Of a DNA stretch of 12,190 nt, positions 6,292-12,190 are shown one piece after another. The stretch covers positions 1-12,190 of the forward strand of contig JASIBM010000071.1 in assembly GCA_030045175.1 (NCBI GenBank), given 5' to 3'. The stretch's first letter is position 1. Each line of letters opens with the position of its first letter. Source of the DNA: Streptosporangiaceae bacterium (GTDB lineage Bacteria > Actinomycetota > Actinomycetes > Streptosporangiales > Streptosporangiaceae). Below the pieces are notes generated by a model. The model made no database searches and was not told the DNA's origin. It saw nothing but the letters and a program-made list of their open reading frames with translations. Position numbers and translations under genes: made by a program.

Positions 6292-7725
6292 TTATGTGAG
6301 GCGCTGGCGGGATTGCCGCAGCAGGGCGAGGGCGGGGACGATGCCTGCGACCGCTATGGCCGCGCTGACCCACCAGCCGTGCTGGAAGCTGGCGAGCCGC
6401 CCAGCTCCTTGGCCAGCGCCGTGGGTGGCGCTCGTGCCGAGCACGGCCACCAGGACCGCCACGCCGAGGGCCAGGCCGGCCTGGCGGATCATGTTGATGA
6501 CCGCGGAGCCGGTGGCGAACGCGTGCGGGGGAAGCGACGCCGCTGCGGTGGCCATGATCGTCGGCAGCGTCAGGCCTACTCCTGCTCCGGTGAGGATCAT
6601 GCCCGCGAGCACTCCAGGGGCGTAGTCGGGAGAGGCGGTTACCTCGAGTGCCCACCAGGTGAGCCCGGCGCCGGAGGCCAGGCTGCCCAACGTGATCACC
6701 GTGGCGGGTCCGTAGCGTCGGGTCAGGCGGCCGGTCGCTAGCAACGCCACGACCGGCACCATCAGCGGTCCTGGGGCGATGGCAAGGCCGGCGCGCAATG
6801 CTGACCAGCCCCAGGCGTCCTGCTCCCACAGCACGACAGAGAGCAGCATCGCAGCGAAGGAGGCGGAGAAGAAGATCGCGACGATCGAGGCGCCGGTGAA
6901 CTGGCGAGACCGGAACAGCTCCGGGTGCACAAGCGGCGTGCGGCTGTGGCGGCAGTGCAGCGCGAACAGTGCCACCAGGACAGCGGCGGCGGCAAGTACC
7001 GAGCTGGTCTGAGCCGAGCCCCAGCCCCAGGCGGAGCCCTTGACGAGGCCGAAGGTGAGGAGCCCAACCCCGGCCGTGGCGAGCACGACCCCGAGCGGGT
7101 CAGGCCTTTCCGTGGCGTGCCCTGGCACGGCGGGCAGCCGGCGCCACCCGACGATCAGGGCGACGATCCCGACCGGCACATTGACCAGGAACGCCCACCG
7201 CCAGCTAGCCGCCACGAGCAACCCGCCGGCTACCGGGCCGGCCGCCGCAGCCAGGCCGCCCACGGCGGTCCAGGCGCGTACCGCTCCCTGGCGGCGCTCG
7301 GGCTCGTAGGAGGCGAGCACCAGGCTCAGCGAGGTGGGAGTGAGCAGGGCGGCGCCAGCAGCCTGGATCAGCCGGAAGGCGATCAGCATCCCGACGCCGG
7401 TCGACGCGGCGCAGGCCGCTGAGGCGGCCGTGAACACCGTCACCCCGAGCAGGAAGGCGCGGTCGCGCCGGTAGCGGTCGGCCAGGCGGCCGAAGAACAC
7501 CAGCAAGGACGCGTAGACGATGGCGTAGCCGTTGAGTATCCACGACAGTTCCGCGAGATCGGCGGTGCCCAGGTCGGCGGCGATGCGGGGGAGCGCCACG
7601 TTCACGATGAACAGGTCCAGGCTGGCAAGCACGACGCCAGAGCAGACGATGGCCAGGACCTCCGCAGGGGCCGCCGTGGCCCTGGCGGCGCCGCGGGATG
7701 GACGCCGCATGGTGGATAGCGTCAT
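6292..7725 (-). CDS. MFS exporter, DHA2 (14-TM, EmrB/QacA-like) family
   Basis: The product is a 477-residue integral membrane protein of typical DHA2 drug:proton antiporter size. Visible signatures: LDLFIVNVALPRI (36-48, motif D1), GRLADRYRRDRAF (79-91, motif A in the 2-3 loop), LTPTSLSLVLAS (128-139), GPVAGGLL (163-170, motif C, antiporter type) and WRWAFLVNVPVG (175-186). Proton-driven export of a hydrophobic or antibiotic-like compound is the family role; the cargo is unknown. The ATG at 7725 is separated by 27 bp from the start of the divergent HxlR regulator and lies inside one arm of the shared palindrome. With no room for a Shine-Dalgarno sequence, the mRNA is probably leaderless. Derepression by the HxlR ligand is the expected control. 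Confidence 0.9.
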   Translation of the reverse strand: MTLSTMRRPSRGAARATAAPAEVLAIVCSGVVLASLDLFIVNVALPRIAADLGTADLAELSWILNGYAIVYASLLVFFGRLADRYRRDRAFLLGVTVFTAASAACAASTGVGMLIAFRLIQAAGAALLTPTSLSLVLASYEPERRQGAVRAWTAVGGLAAAAGPVAGGLLVAASWRWAFLVNVPVGIVALIVGWRRLPAVPGHATERPDPLGVVLATAGVGLLTFGLVKGSAWGWGSAQTSSVLAAAAVLVALFALHCRHSRTPLVHPELFRSRQFTGASIVAIFFSASFAAMLLSVVLWEQDAWGWSALRAGLAIAPGPLMVPVVALLATGRLTRRYGPATVITLGSLASGAGLTWWALEVTASPDYAPGVLAGMILTGAGVGLTLPTIMATAAASLPPHAFATGSAVINMIRQAGLALGVAVLVAVLGTSATHGAGQGAGRLASFQHGWWVSAAIAVAGIVPALALLRQSRQRLT

Positions 7726-7756
7726 AGAACTAACTTAGAACAATTGAGTTCTATGA
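7722..7756. promoter_or_regulatory. shared operator/promoter of exporter and HxlR genes
   Basis: TCATAGAACT (7722-7731) and AGTTCTATGA (7747-7756) form a perfect 10-bp inverted repeat around a 15-bp spacer. The exporter start (CAT, 7723-7725) and the regulator start (ATG, 7753-7755) sit symmetrically in the two arms. A third half-site, TAGAAC at 7736-7741, is a direct repeat 11 bp (about one helical turn) after TAGAAC at 7725-7730, and also pairs with GTTCTA at 7748-7753. This is a strong candidate binding site for the HxlR product, which would block both genes. Confidence 0.7.
7732..7737 (-). promoter_or_regulatory. -10 box of a leaderless promoter for the exporter
   Basis: The minus strand reads TAAGTT (7737-7732), matching the TAnnnT core, and ends 6 nt before the ATG at 7725. 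Transcription would start at or next to the A of ATG. For the divergent gene, TAGAAC at 7736-7741 is the best -10 candidate, 11 nt before ATG 7753. No -35 boxes were convincing. Confidence 0.45.
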
Positions 7757-8319
7757 TGCAACCTTCTATCCTGGGTTTCGTGGAACGCAAGAGCTTCGCC
7801 GGCATGCACTGCTCGGTCGCCCAGTGCCTGGAGGTCGCCGGCGAGTGGTGGACGATGCTGATCGTGCGCGACGCGTTCCTCGGGGTCACCCGCTTCGACG
7901 AGTTCCAAGAGCGCCTCGGGATCTCAAGGAACGTACTCAACCAGCGCCTCGGGCATCTCATCGAGCACGGTGTCCTGCGCAGATCCCGCTACAGCGAGCA
8001 TCCGCCGCGCTATGAGTACCGCCTCACGGCCAAGGGCAGGGACCTGTGGCCGGTGCTTAACGCCATGCGCCAATGGGGAGACAAGCACGCCGCGCCGGAC
8101 GGGCCGCCGCTCCTGATGATCCACAAGAGTTGCGGTAACGTCACCGACGCGGTCGTGAGCTGCTCCCGCTGTGGTGAGCGCCTCACGCCCCGTGACGTGA
8201 CGGCGGCACCCGGGCCTGGCGACTTCGACGACCTGGTGCCCGCGGGCGCCAGATCAGCCAGCCTCCTGCCGCGCAAGTCGAGCCATCCGCCCGCAGAGGT
8301 GACGGTGCGATCGCGATAG
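7753..8319 (+). CDS. HxlR-family transcriptional regulator with Cys-rich tail
   Basis: The product is 188 residues from the ATG at 7753 (185-191 depending on start: TTG 7744, ATG 7756). Residues 20-95 are a classic HxlR winged helix: CSVAQCLEVAGEWWTMLIVRD, then FDEFQERLGISRNVLNQRL (recognition helix region) and the wing PPRYEYRLTAKG. Cys20 is at the conserved HxlR position that senses thiol stress in YodB-type members. The C-terminal part (124-141) has IHKSCG...CSRCGE, a zinc-ribbon-like set of His124, Cys127, Cys137 and Cys140, seen in a longer actinobacterial subgroup. It should be a dimeric DNA-binding repressor of the divergent DHA2 exporter and of itself through the palindrome at 7722-7756. 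The effector is unknown. It ends 1 bp before the convergent PH-like gene. Confidence 0.88.
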   Translation: MMQPSILGFVERKSFAGMHCSVAQCLEVAGEWWTMLIVRDAFLGVTRFDEFQERLGISRNVLNQRLGHLIEHGVLRRSRYSEHPPRYEYRLTAKGRDLWPVLNAMRQWGDKHAAPDGPPLLMIHKSCGNVTDAVVSCSRCGERLTPRDVTAAPGPGDFDDLVPAGARSASLLPRKSSHPPAEVTVRSR

Positions 8320-8320
8320 G

Positions 8321-8755
8321 TCACCCAGCGCGGCGAGCAAGGGCGTCAGCCAGCTTCCTCGCGTCGCCGCGTGCGGGGAACGGGAACTCCATCTTGAGCG
8401 TGTCGGCGGATCCGTCGATGGCGATATGGAAGGTGGCCTTCAGCGCGGACTTGAAGCGCTCGCTCGCCAGGGCCTGGCGGGGCAGGTTGGCGAGGACCGG
8501 GCCCGCCGGGCGGCCCGACGGTGCCATGTCGAAGAACAGCAGCCTTTGATCAGTCAGGACCACGTACCTGGTCTTGGGCCTGACAGCGGCCATGAGGGTG
8601 CCTGCCGAGGCGATCGCCACGACCGCTGCGGTAACTACCTGCCGCTTGACAGACACCTTGCCTACATTCGACGTGCACGCCATCTCGACGCGCTCGCCGT
8701 CGCGCAGCACTGGCCTGGCAAGTTCCATGACTCGCGCGTAGTTCTTCTCGTTCAT
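8321..8755 (-). CDS. small bacterial PH-like domain protein
   Basis: The product has 144 residues from the ATG at 8755; an in-frame ATG at 8812 would add 19 residues. The start at 8755 has GGAG 10 nt and AGGA 3 nt upstream, neither ideal. Residues 60-140 resemble bacterial PH-like (bPH/GRAM-type) domains: TRYVVLTDQRLLFFDM (62-77), a LANLPRQAL strand-turn (88-96), then FHIAIDGSADTLKMEFP (109-125) and a C-terminal helix rich in Ala (130-142). Residues 40-58 (VVTAAVVAIASAGTLMAAV) are hydrophobic enough for a membrane helix, although in this fold the stretch could be internal. Function is unknown. The family call rests on the LTDQRLLFFD pattern only. Confidence 0.65.
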   Translation of the reverse strand: MNEKNYARVMELARPVLRDGERVEMACTSNVGKVSVKRQVVTAAVVAIASAGTLMAAVRPKTRYVVLTDQRLLFFDMAPSGRPAGPVLANLPRQALASERFKSALKATFHIAIDGSADTLKMEFPFPARGDARKLADALARRAG

Positions 8756-8844
8756 CCGTCCTGCGCTCCATTGGCATCCCGTGCGGTCTTCCGGTGCCAA
8801 AGCTAACCACATGCGGTCATGCCCGGCTGAGGGCTCCTGCTTGA

Positions 8845-9693
8845 TTACGCCCTGGCCTGGACGAGCCAGACCGCGGCGCCGAGGTATACCCCGTCCTCGC
8901 GCGCGTGCCGTGCCAGCGCTGCCCGCATCGCGCCGACGGCGCGGGCCTGCGCCCCGGCCTCGGCGCCGTCGAGGATGCTGCGGCCCATCGGCCCGGTGCG
9001 CAGGAACGTGACCGCGTCGTCGAGAGCGCCCCCGCCGACCAGGACCTGGGCGCGCTCGGGCGTCACGGAGATGTCGTGCCAGCCGGAGCCGGTGAGGATG
9101 GACCTGATGCGGCCGGGCTCGGCGAGGGCGAACATGCCAGGGGCGGCGGGATCGGCTGGCTCAGGGATCGGCAGGTGCTCGGCGAGCGCGGACCTCGGAA
9201 CGGTCAGCCATTCGTTGGCGGTCAGGGGCTGCCAGCAGACGAACGTCAGCCGGCCATCGGGCCGCGTCGCCTTGCGCACGTTCGCGAAGGCCGCGCCCGG
9301 ATCGGCGAAGAACATGACGCCGAAGCGGGAGATCACCGCGTCGAAGGCAGGCGGGATCGCAAAGGCATGGGTCTGCGCGTCGCCTTGCTCGAACGTGATG
9401 CTGGCGACGGCTGATCGCGTGGCGTTGTGCCTGGCCCGTTCGAGCATCGGGGCGGACAGGTCGATGCCGACCGCCGTGCCAGGGGCGACCGCGCGGGCCG
9501 CTTCGAGGGTGGTGGTGCCGCAGCCGCAGCCGACGTCGAGCACCCGCTCGCCGGGTGACAGGGCCGCGGCACCGAAGATCATGGCGGCGAACGGCGCGAG
9601 CATGCGGTCGTGCTGGTCCTGGTGACCAACCCATCGGCTGGCCTGCTCGCTGCTGTTCCAGTGCTCTGCCTGGTCCTTGTTGGCGATGGTCAT
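8845..9693 (-). CDS. class I SAM-dependent methyltransferase
   Basis: The product has 282 residues and a Rossmann-type SAM fold. Motif I is VLDVGCGCGT (51-60); the acidic ribose ligand is Asp78 in GIDLS; the adenine-side loop is EQGDAQ (102-107); post-motif II is FDAVISRFGVMFF (117-129); and DGRLTFVCWQPLTANEW (146-162) is the motif III strand. The C-terminal 110 residues form the substrate lid and are not diagnostic. It is similar to UbiE/Methyltransf_11-25 type enzymes acting on small molecules; the acceptor is unknown. The ATG at 9693 has AGGAGG (9704-9699) 5 nt upstream. It is divergent from the AAA+ ATPase gene over a gap with a perfect palindrome, so the two may be co-regulated. Confidence 0.88.
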   Translation of the reverse strand: MTIANKDQAEHWNSSEQASRWVGHQDQHDRMLAPFAAMIFGAAALSPGERVLDVGCGCGTTTLEAARAVAPGTAVGIDLSAPMLERARHNATRSAVASITFEQGDAQTHAFAIPPAFDAVISRFGVMFFADPGAAFANVRKATRPDGRLTFVCWQPLTANEWLTVPRSALAEHLPIPEPADPAAPGMFALAEPGRIRSILTGSGWHDISVTPERAQVLVGGGALDDAVTFLRTGPMGRSILDGAEAGAQARAVGAMRAALARHAREDGVYLGAAVWLVQARA

Positions 9694-9715
9694 GGCGCCC
9701 TCCTGAGCCGATTAA

Positions 9716-9735
9716 ATCGCGTGCCAGCACGCGAT
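9716..9735. promoter_or_regulatory. perfect 20-bp palindrome between divergent genes
   Basis: ATCGCGTGC (9716-9724), CA, GCACGCGAT (9727-9735) is a perfect 9-bp inverted repeat with a 2-bp centre. It lies 22 bp upstream of the methyltransferase start and 51 bp before the ATPase start. A TATCGT box (9745-9750) follows on the + strand and could be the ATPase -10, putting the palindrome over its -35 region. An operator for an unknown dimeric regulator is the simplest reading; no regulator gene is adjacent. Confidence 0.55.
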
Positions 9736-9774
9736 GGCGCCACCTATCGTGGACGTGCGGGTGCTGCCGAGGCT

Positions 9775-9780
9775 GGAGGT
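9775..9780 (+). promoter_or_regulatory. ribosome binding site fixing the ATPase start at 9787
   Basis: GGAGGT lies 6 nt before ATG 9787. The reading frame is open upstream to 9610, but that extension would overlap the divergent methyltransferase coding region and run through the palindrome, so ATG 9787 is preferred. Confidence 0.75.
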
Positions 9781-9786
9781 CCTGCC

Positions 9787-11283
9787 ATGTCAGAGCTGGC
9801 GCCGGGCGATCAGGCGCGCGAGTTCGCCGCAGCGTTCCGCAGCCTGCTTGACTGGGCCCATGCGACCGCGCCCAGGGAAGATAACGAGGTTTCCGCGCTC
9901 GTGTGCGGCTTCCTGGGGCCTGACGGCACGCGCCACTCGGTGGTGACGCGCGAGCTGCCCCCGTTCGAGCACGTCAACCTCCAGACCGCCGTCGATGCCT
10001 GGTCGGCGGGCGCCGGGCGGGCGGTAGCGGTGCACGGCATCGCGATGCCGCCGCATTACGGCGGCCTTACGCTGCAGCAGCTAGTCGCGGGCGAGGTGCC
10101 GCCTCGGCTGCGGCTGACTGCACCCGTGCTCACCGACCTGCCGAACGGTCCTGGGTCGTCCCTGGGGTGCCTGCGCCTGGCCGTGCTGCTTGTCACCGAT
10201 GCCGATGGCCGCTACGTCGTGATGATCTCTAGCCCGGCGGAGCACCAGCAGGACCTGCTCGTCGAGGTCGCAGGGCTGCCGGTCGACCAGGCCCAGCGGG
10301 TGCTCGCCGAGCTGGACCGGCTGCGCGCCGACCTGAACGTTTACCGCGGCCACCTGCTGGACGTATCGCTGAACCTGATGGGCGGGGTCAGCCTGTCCTT
10401 CGCCGACCCGCCCGGTGTCAGCAGGGACGACGTCGTGCTGCCCGCCACCGTGCTGGCACGGATCGAGCGGCACGCGCTCGGGGTGGCCGGCCACCGTGAG
10501 GTGCTGCTTGCCGCCGGGCAGCACCTCAAGCGCGGCTTGCTGCTTTACGGGCCTCCAGGCACCGGCAAGACGCACACCACGCGGTACCTGCTTGGCCAGA
10601 TGACCGGCTACACGCGCCTGGTGCTGACCGGCCGTTCCCTGGTCGCCGTGGGCGCGGTCACCGACCTGGCCCGCGTCCTGCTGCCCGCCGTCGTGGTGCT
10701 CGAAGACGTCGACCTCGTCGCCGAGGAGCGCACGCTCGGCGCGGCGTCGAGCCCGGTCCTTTTCGACCTGCTCGATGCCATGGACGGGGCAGCCCCGGAT
10801 GCCGACCTGCTGTTCCTGCTCACCACCAACCGCGCCGACCTGCTTGAGCCCGCGCTCGCCGCGCGGCCTGGGCGGGTTGACGTCGCGGTCGAGATCGCCC
10901 TGCCGGACGCCCCGGCCCGCAGGCTCTTGCTCATGCTCTATGGCCGGGACGTGCCCCTGGCGCTGACCGGGGAGGACGTGGACCTGGCGGTCGAGCGGAC
11001 AGACGGCACGACGGCCTCTTTCCTCAAGGAACTGATCCGGCGCAGCGTGCTTGAGTCACTGCACGATGACCCGGCGCTCACCGTGGTCACCGGAGCGCAC
11101 CTGGCCCGCGCGCTCGACGACCTGCTCGACGCGGCGCAGGCGGTGACCCGCACCCTGCTCGGCGTGGGCGTCGATCCCGCCGACCTGCCGGTAGGGGGCG
11201 CCTTGCAGCCGGGCCCGGCGCCCGGCGCCCGGATGGCTTACCGCCGGGCGATGATCCGCCGCGCCATGCACTACGGCGGCTAG
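9787..11283 (+). CDS. BCS1-like AAA+ ATPase with uncharacterised N-terminal domain
   Basis: The product has 498 residues. The AAA+ module covers about 220-450: a hydrophobic lead-in HLKRGLLLYGPPGTGKT (Walker A 255-262), Walker B VVVLEDVD (302-309), sensor 1 LLTTNRAD (344-351), the arginine-finger region ARPGRVD (359-365) and a sensor-2-like helix GTTASFLKELIRRS (407-420). Walker B ends in Glu-Asp rather than the usual Asp-Glu, as in BCS1-type ATPases. Residues 1-195 match no domain I recognise; they have a mixed alpha/beta look (LRLAVLLVTDADGRYVVMIS at 129-148) and could be the substrate-recruiting part. There is no membrane segment, protease motif or zinc site, so it is not FtsH. An ATP-driven protein-remodelling role in the cytoplasm is inferred from the family only. 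It converges on the NAD kinase gene with 19 bp between stops. Confidence 0.85.
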   Translation: MSELAPGDQAREFAAAFRSLLDWAHATAPREDNEVSALVCGFLGPDGTRHSVVTRELPPFEHVNLQTAVDAWSAGAGRAVAVHGIAMPPHYGGLTLQQLVAGEVPPRLRLTAPVLTDLPNGPGSSLGCLRLAVLLVTDADGRYVVMISSPAEHQQDLLVEVAGLPVDQAQRVLAELDRLRADLNVYRGHLLDVSLNLMGGVSLSFADPPGVSRDDVVLPATVLARIERHALGVAGHREVLLAAGQHLKRGLLLYGPPGTGKTHTTRYLLGQMTGYTRLVLTGRSLVAVGAVTDLARVLLPAVVVLEDVDLVAEERTLGAASSPVLFDLLDAMDGAAPDADLLFLLTTNRADLLEPALAARPGRVDVAVEIALPDAPARRLLLMLYGRDVPLALTGEDVDLAVERTDGTTASFLKELIRRSVLESLHDDPALTVVTGAHLARALDDLLDAAQAVTRTLLGVGVDPADLPVGGALQPGPAPGARMAYRRAMIRRAMHYGG

Positions 11284-11302
11284 CCCTGGCCATGATCACC
11301 CG

Positions 11303-12187
11303 TCACAGGTCGATGCAGGCGTTCGCCTGCGCGTCGGCCGGGACTTCCGCCGAGTCGGTCAGGTGCAGCTTGCGCCGGGCTCGCTCGTAGAACGTCGCAC
11401 GCCCGAGGCGGACCACGTGCGCGGCACCGGGCCTGGCCCGCAGGTCGATCCGGTCGCCAGGGCTGACGTGCGCGCTGACGTGCCCGTCCGCCTCGACGGC
11501 GAGGCAGGTACTCGGCGGCAGGACTTCCAGGGTCAGGCTGTCGTGGACCGAGGCCACAAGCCCGCGGTTGTAGGCCGAATGCGGCGCGGCCGGGGTGATG
11601 AGCAGCGCCTCTATAGCCGGGCAGGCGATAGGGCCGCCGGCCGCGTAGCTGTAGGCGGTGGACCCGGTCGGGGTGGCGACCACGACCGCGTCGGCGGCGT
11701 AGCTGACGAACGGGTGCCCCGCGGCCCGGACCGCGACCACCGCGGTCGGCTCGCCTGGGAACCGGACGACGGCGACATCGTTGAAGGCGGTGACCACCTG
11801 GCCGCCGATGACCGCGTCCACAGCCAGCCGCGACTCGGTCGTGAAATCCTCGTTGTCGATGGCCGACAGCGCGCCGGGCAGGTCGGGCACGTCCACCTCG
11901 GCCAGGAAGCCCAGCTTGCCCAGGTTCACCCCGAGCACCGGGCCACGCTGGCGGTCGGCCAGCCGCATGGCGCGCAGCATCGTGCCGTCCCCGCCCAGGC
12001 TCACCAGCAGGTCGGAGCGCCCGCCTATCTCTTCGGCCGGGACGGCGATCGCCGGGCAGTCGAGTCGGTCGATCTCGGAGTCGATGCCAAGAACCTGGGT
12101 GCCCCGGCGGGCGGCCCAGTCCAGGACCGAGCCCACGGCGGCGGCCGAATCACGCCTCGGATGCAGGACCAGGCCCACCACATGCAT
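11303..12187 (-). CDS. nadK: NAD kinase
   Basis: The product is 294 residues from the ATG at 12187. The frame is still open to the window edge, so the true start may lie outside. It phosphorylates NAD to NADP using ATP or polyphosphate. Signatures in order: LVSLGGDGTML (61-71, GGDGT 65-69), GVNLGKLGFLAE (86-97), FND with Asn136-Asp137 (the NE/D motif), SYAADAVVVATPTGSTAYSYAAGGPI (162-187 overall) and ITPAAPHSAYNRGLV (197-211). The residue after Asp166 is Ala where most family members have Gly (YxxDG). The canonical actinobacterial nadK normally precedes recN and follows tlyA; here a convergent ATPase gene follows instead, so this may be a second, paralogous NAD kinase. Confidence 0.92.
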   Translation of the reverse strand: MHVVGLVLHPRRDSAAAVGSVLDWAARRGTQVLGIDSEIDRLDCPAIAVPAEEIGGRSDLLVSLGGDGTMLRAMRLADRQRGPVLGVNLGKLGFLAEVDVPDLPGALSAIDNEDFTTESRLAVDAVIGGQVVTAFNDVAVVRFPGEPTAVVAVRAAGHPFVSYAADAVVVATPTGSTAYSYAAGGPIACPAIEALLITPAAPHSAYNRGLVASVHDSLTLEVLPPSTCLAVEADGHVSAHVSPGDRIDLRARPGAAHVVRLGRATFYERARRKLHLTDSAEVPADAQANACIDL

Positions 12188-12190
12188 GAC

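Noticed and set aside
6275..6829. 184-codon minus-strand open frame overlapping the exporter
   Set aside because: Arg/His/Pro-rich shadow in another frame of the exporter gene, which has clear MFS motifs.
9161..9730. 189-codon minus-strand open frame overlapping the methyltransferase
   Set aside because: Shadow frame; the SAM-binding motifs are in the 8845-9693 frame.
9610..9786. N-terminal extension of the ATPase to 9610
   Set aside because: It would overlap the methyltransferase coding region and span the palindrome; ATG 9787 has GGAGGT at 6 nt.

Overview
The window is high-GC DNA with G/C-rich third codon positions, GTG/TTG starts, apparently leaderless promoters and an F420-type oxidoreductase. 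This points to an actinomycete (Actinomycetota, probably a soil filamentous genus); I cannot name the genus. It is a chromosomal accessory-type stretch of short, mostly single-gene transcription units in alternating orientation. I see no tRNA, rRNA, CRISPR array, insertion sequence or phage gene.

Layout. 1-34 looks like the end of an upstream + strand gene. 35-494 is a non-coding stretch with a strong hairpin/repeat element (TTCACCCGGA motif, three copies) and a possible 15-codon leader ORF. 495-2174 (+) encodes a PQQ-dehydrogenase-like beta-propeller lipoprotein. Convergent to it, 2192-4897 (-) encodes a large secreted protein: a seven-repeat FG-GAP-like propeller, an Ig-like domain and a PA14-like C-terminal domain, with an in-frame 15-bp minisatellite in its N-terminal part. 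5096-5980 (-) is an LLM-class F420-dependent oxidoreductase, divergent from a 69-residue two-helix membrane protein (6069-6278, +). 6292-7725 (-) is a 14-TM DHA2-type MFS exporter, and 7753-8319 (+) is its divergent HxlR-type regulator. Their start codons lie in the two arms of one palindrome, so this looks like a compact self-contained regulator/efflux switch. 8321-8755 (-) is a small bacterial PH-like protein. 8845-9693 (-) is a class I SAM methyltransferase, divergent from a BCS1-like AAA+ ATPase (9787-11283, +) across a 93-bp gap with a perfect 20-bp palindrome. 11303-12187 (-) is an NAD kinase cut by, or starting right at, the window edge.

How the genes work together. The only clear functional module is the HxlR/MFS pair. 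The lipoprotein and the propeller/Ig/PA14 protein are both predicted to work outside the membrane but are convergent, so they are not an operon. The methyltransferase/ATPase pair shares a control region, but no joint function can be read from the sequence. I did not find a convincing new multi-gene system. The best leads are the AAA+ ATPase with its unrecognised N-terminal domain, the operator architecture at 7722-7756, the minisatellite at 4221-4307 and the TTCACCCGGA element upstream of the lipoprotein gene.
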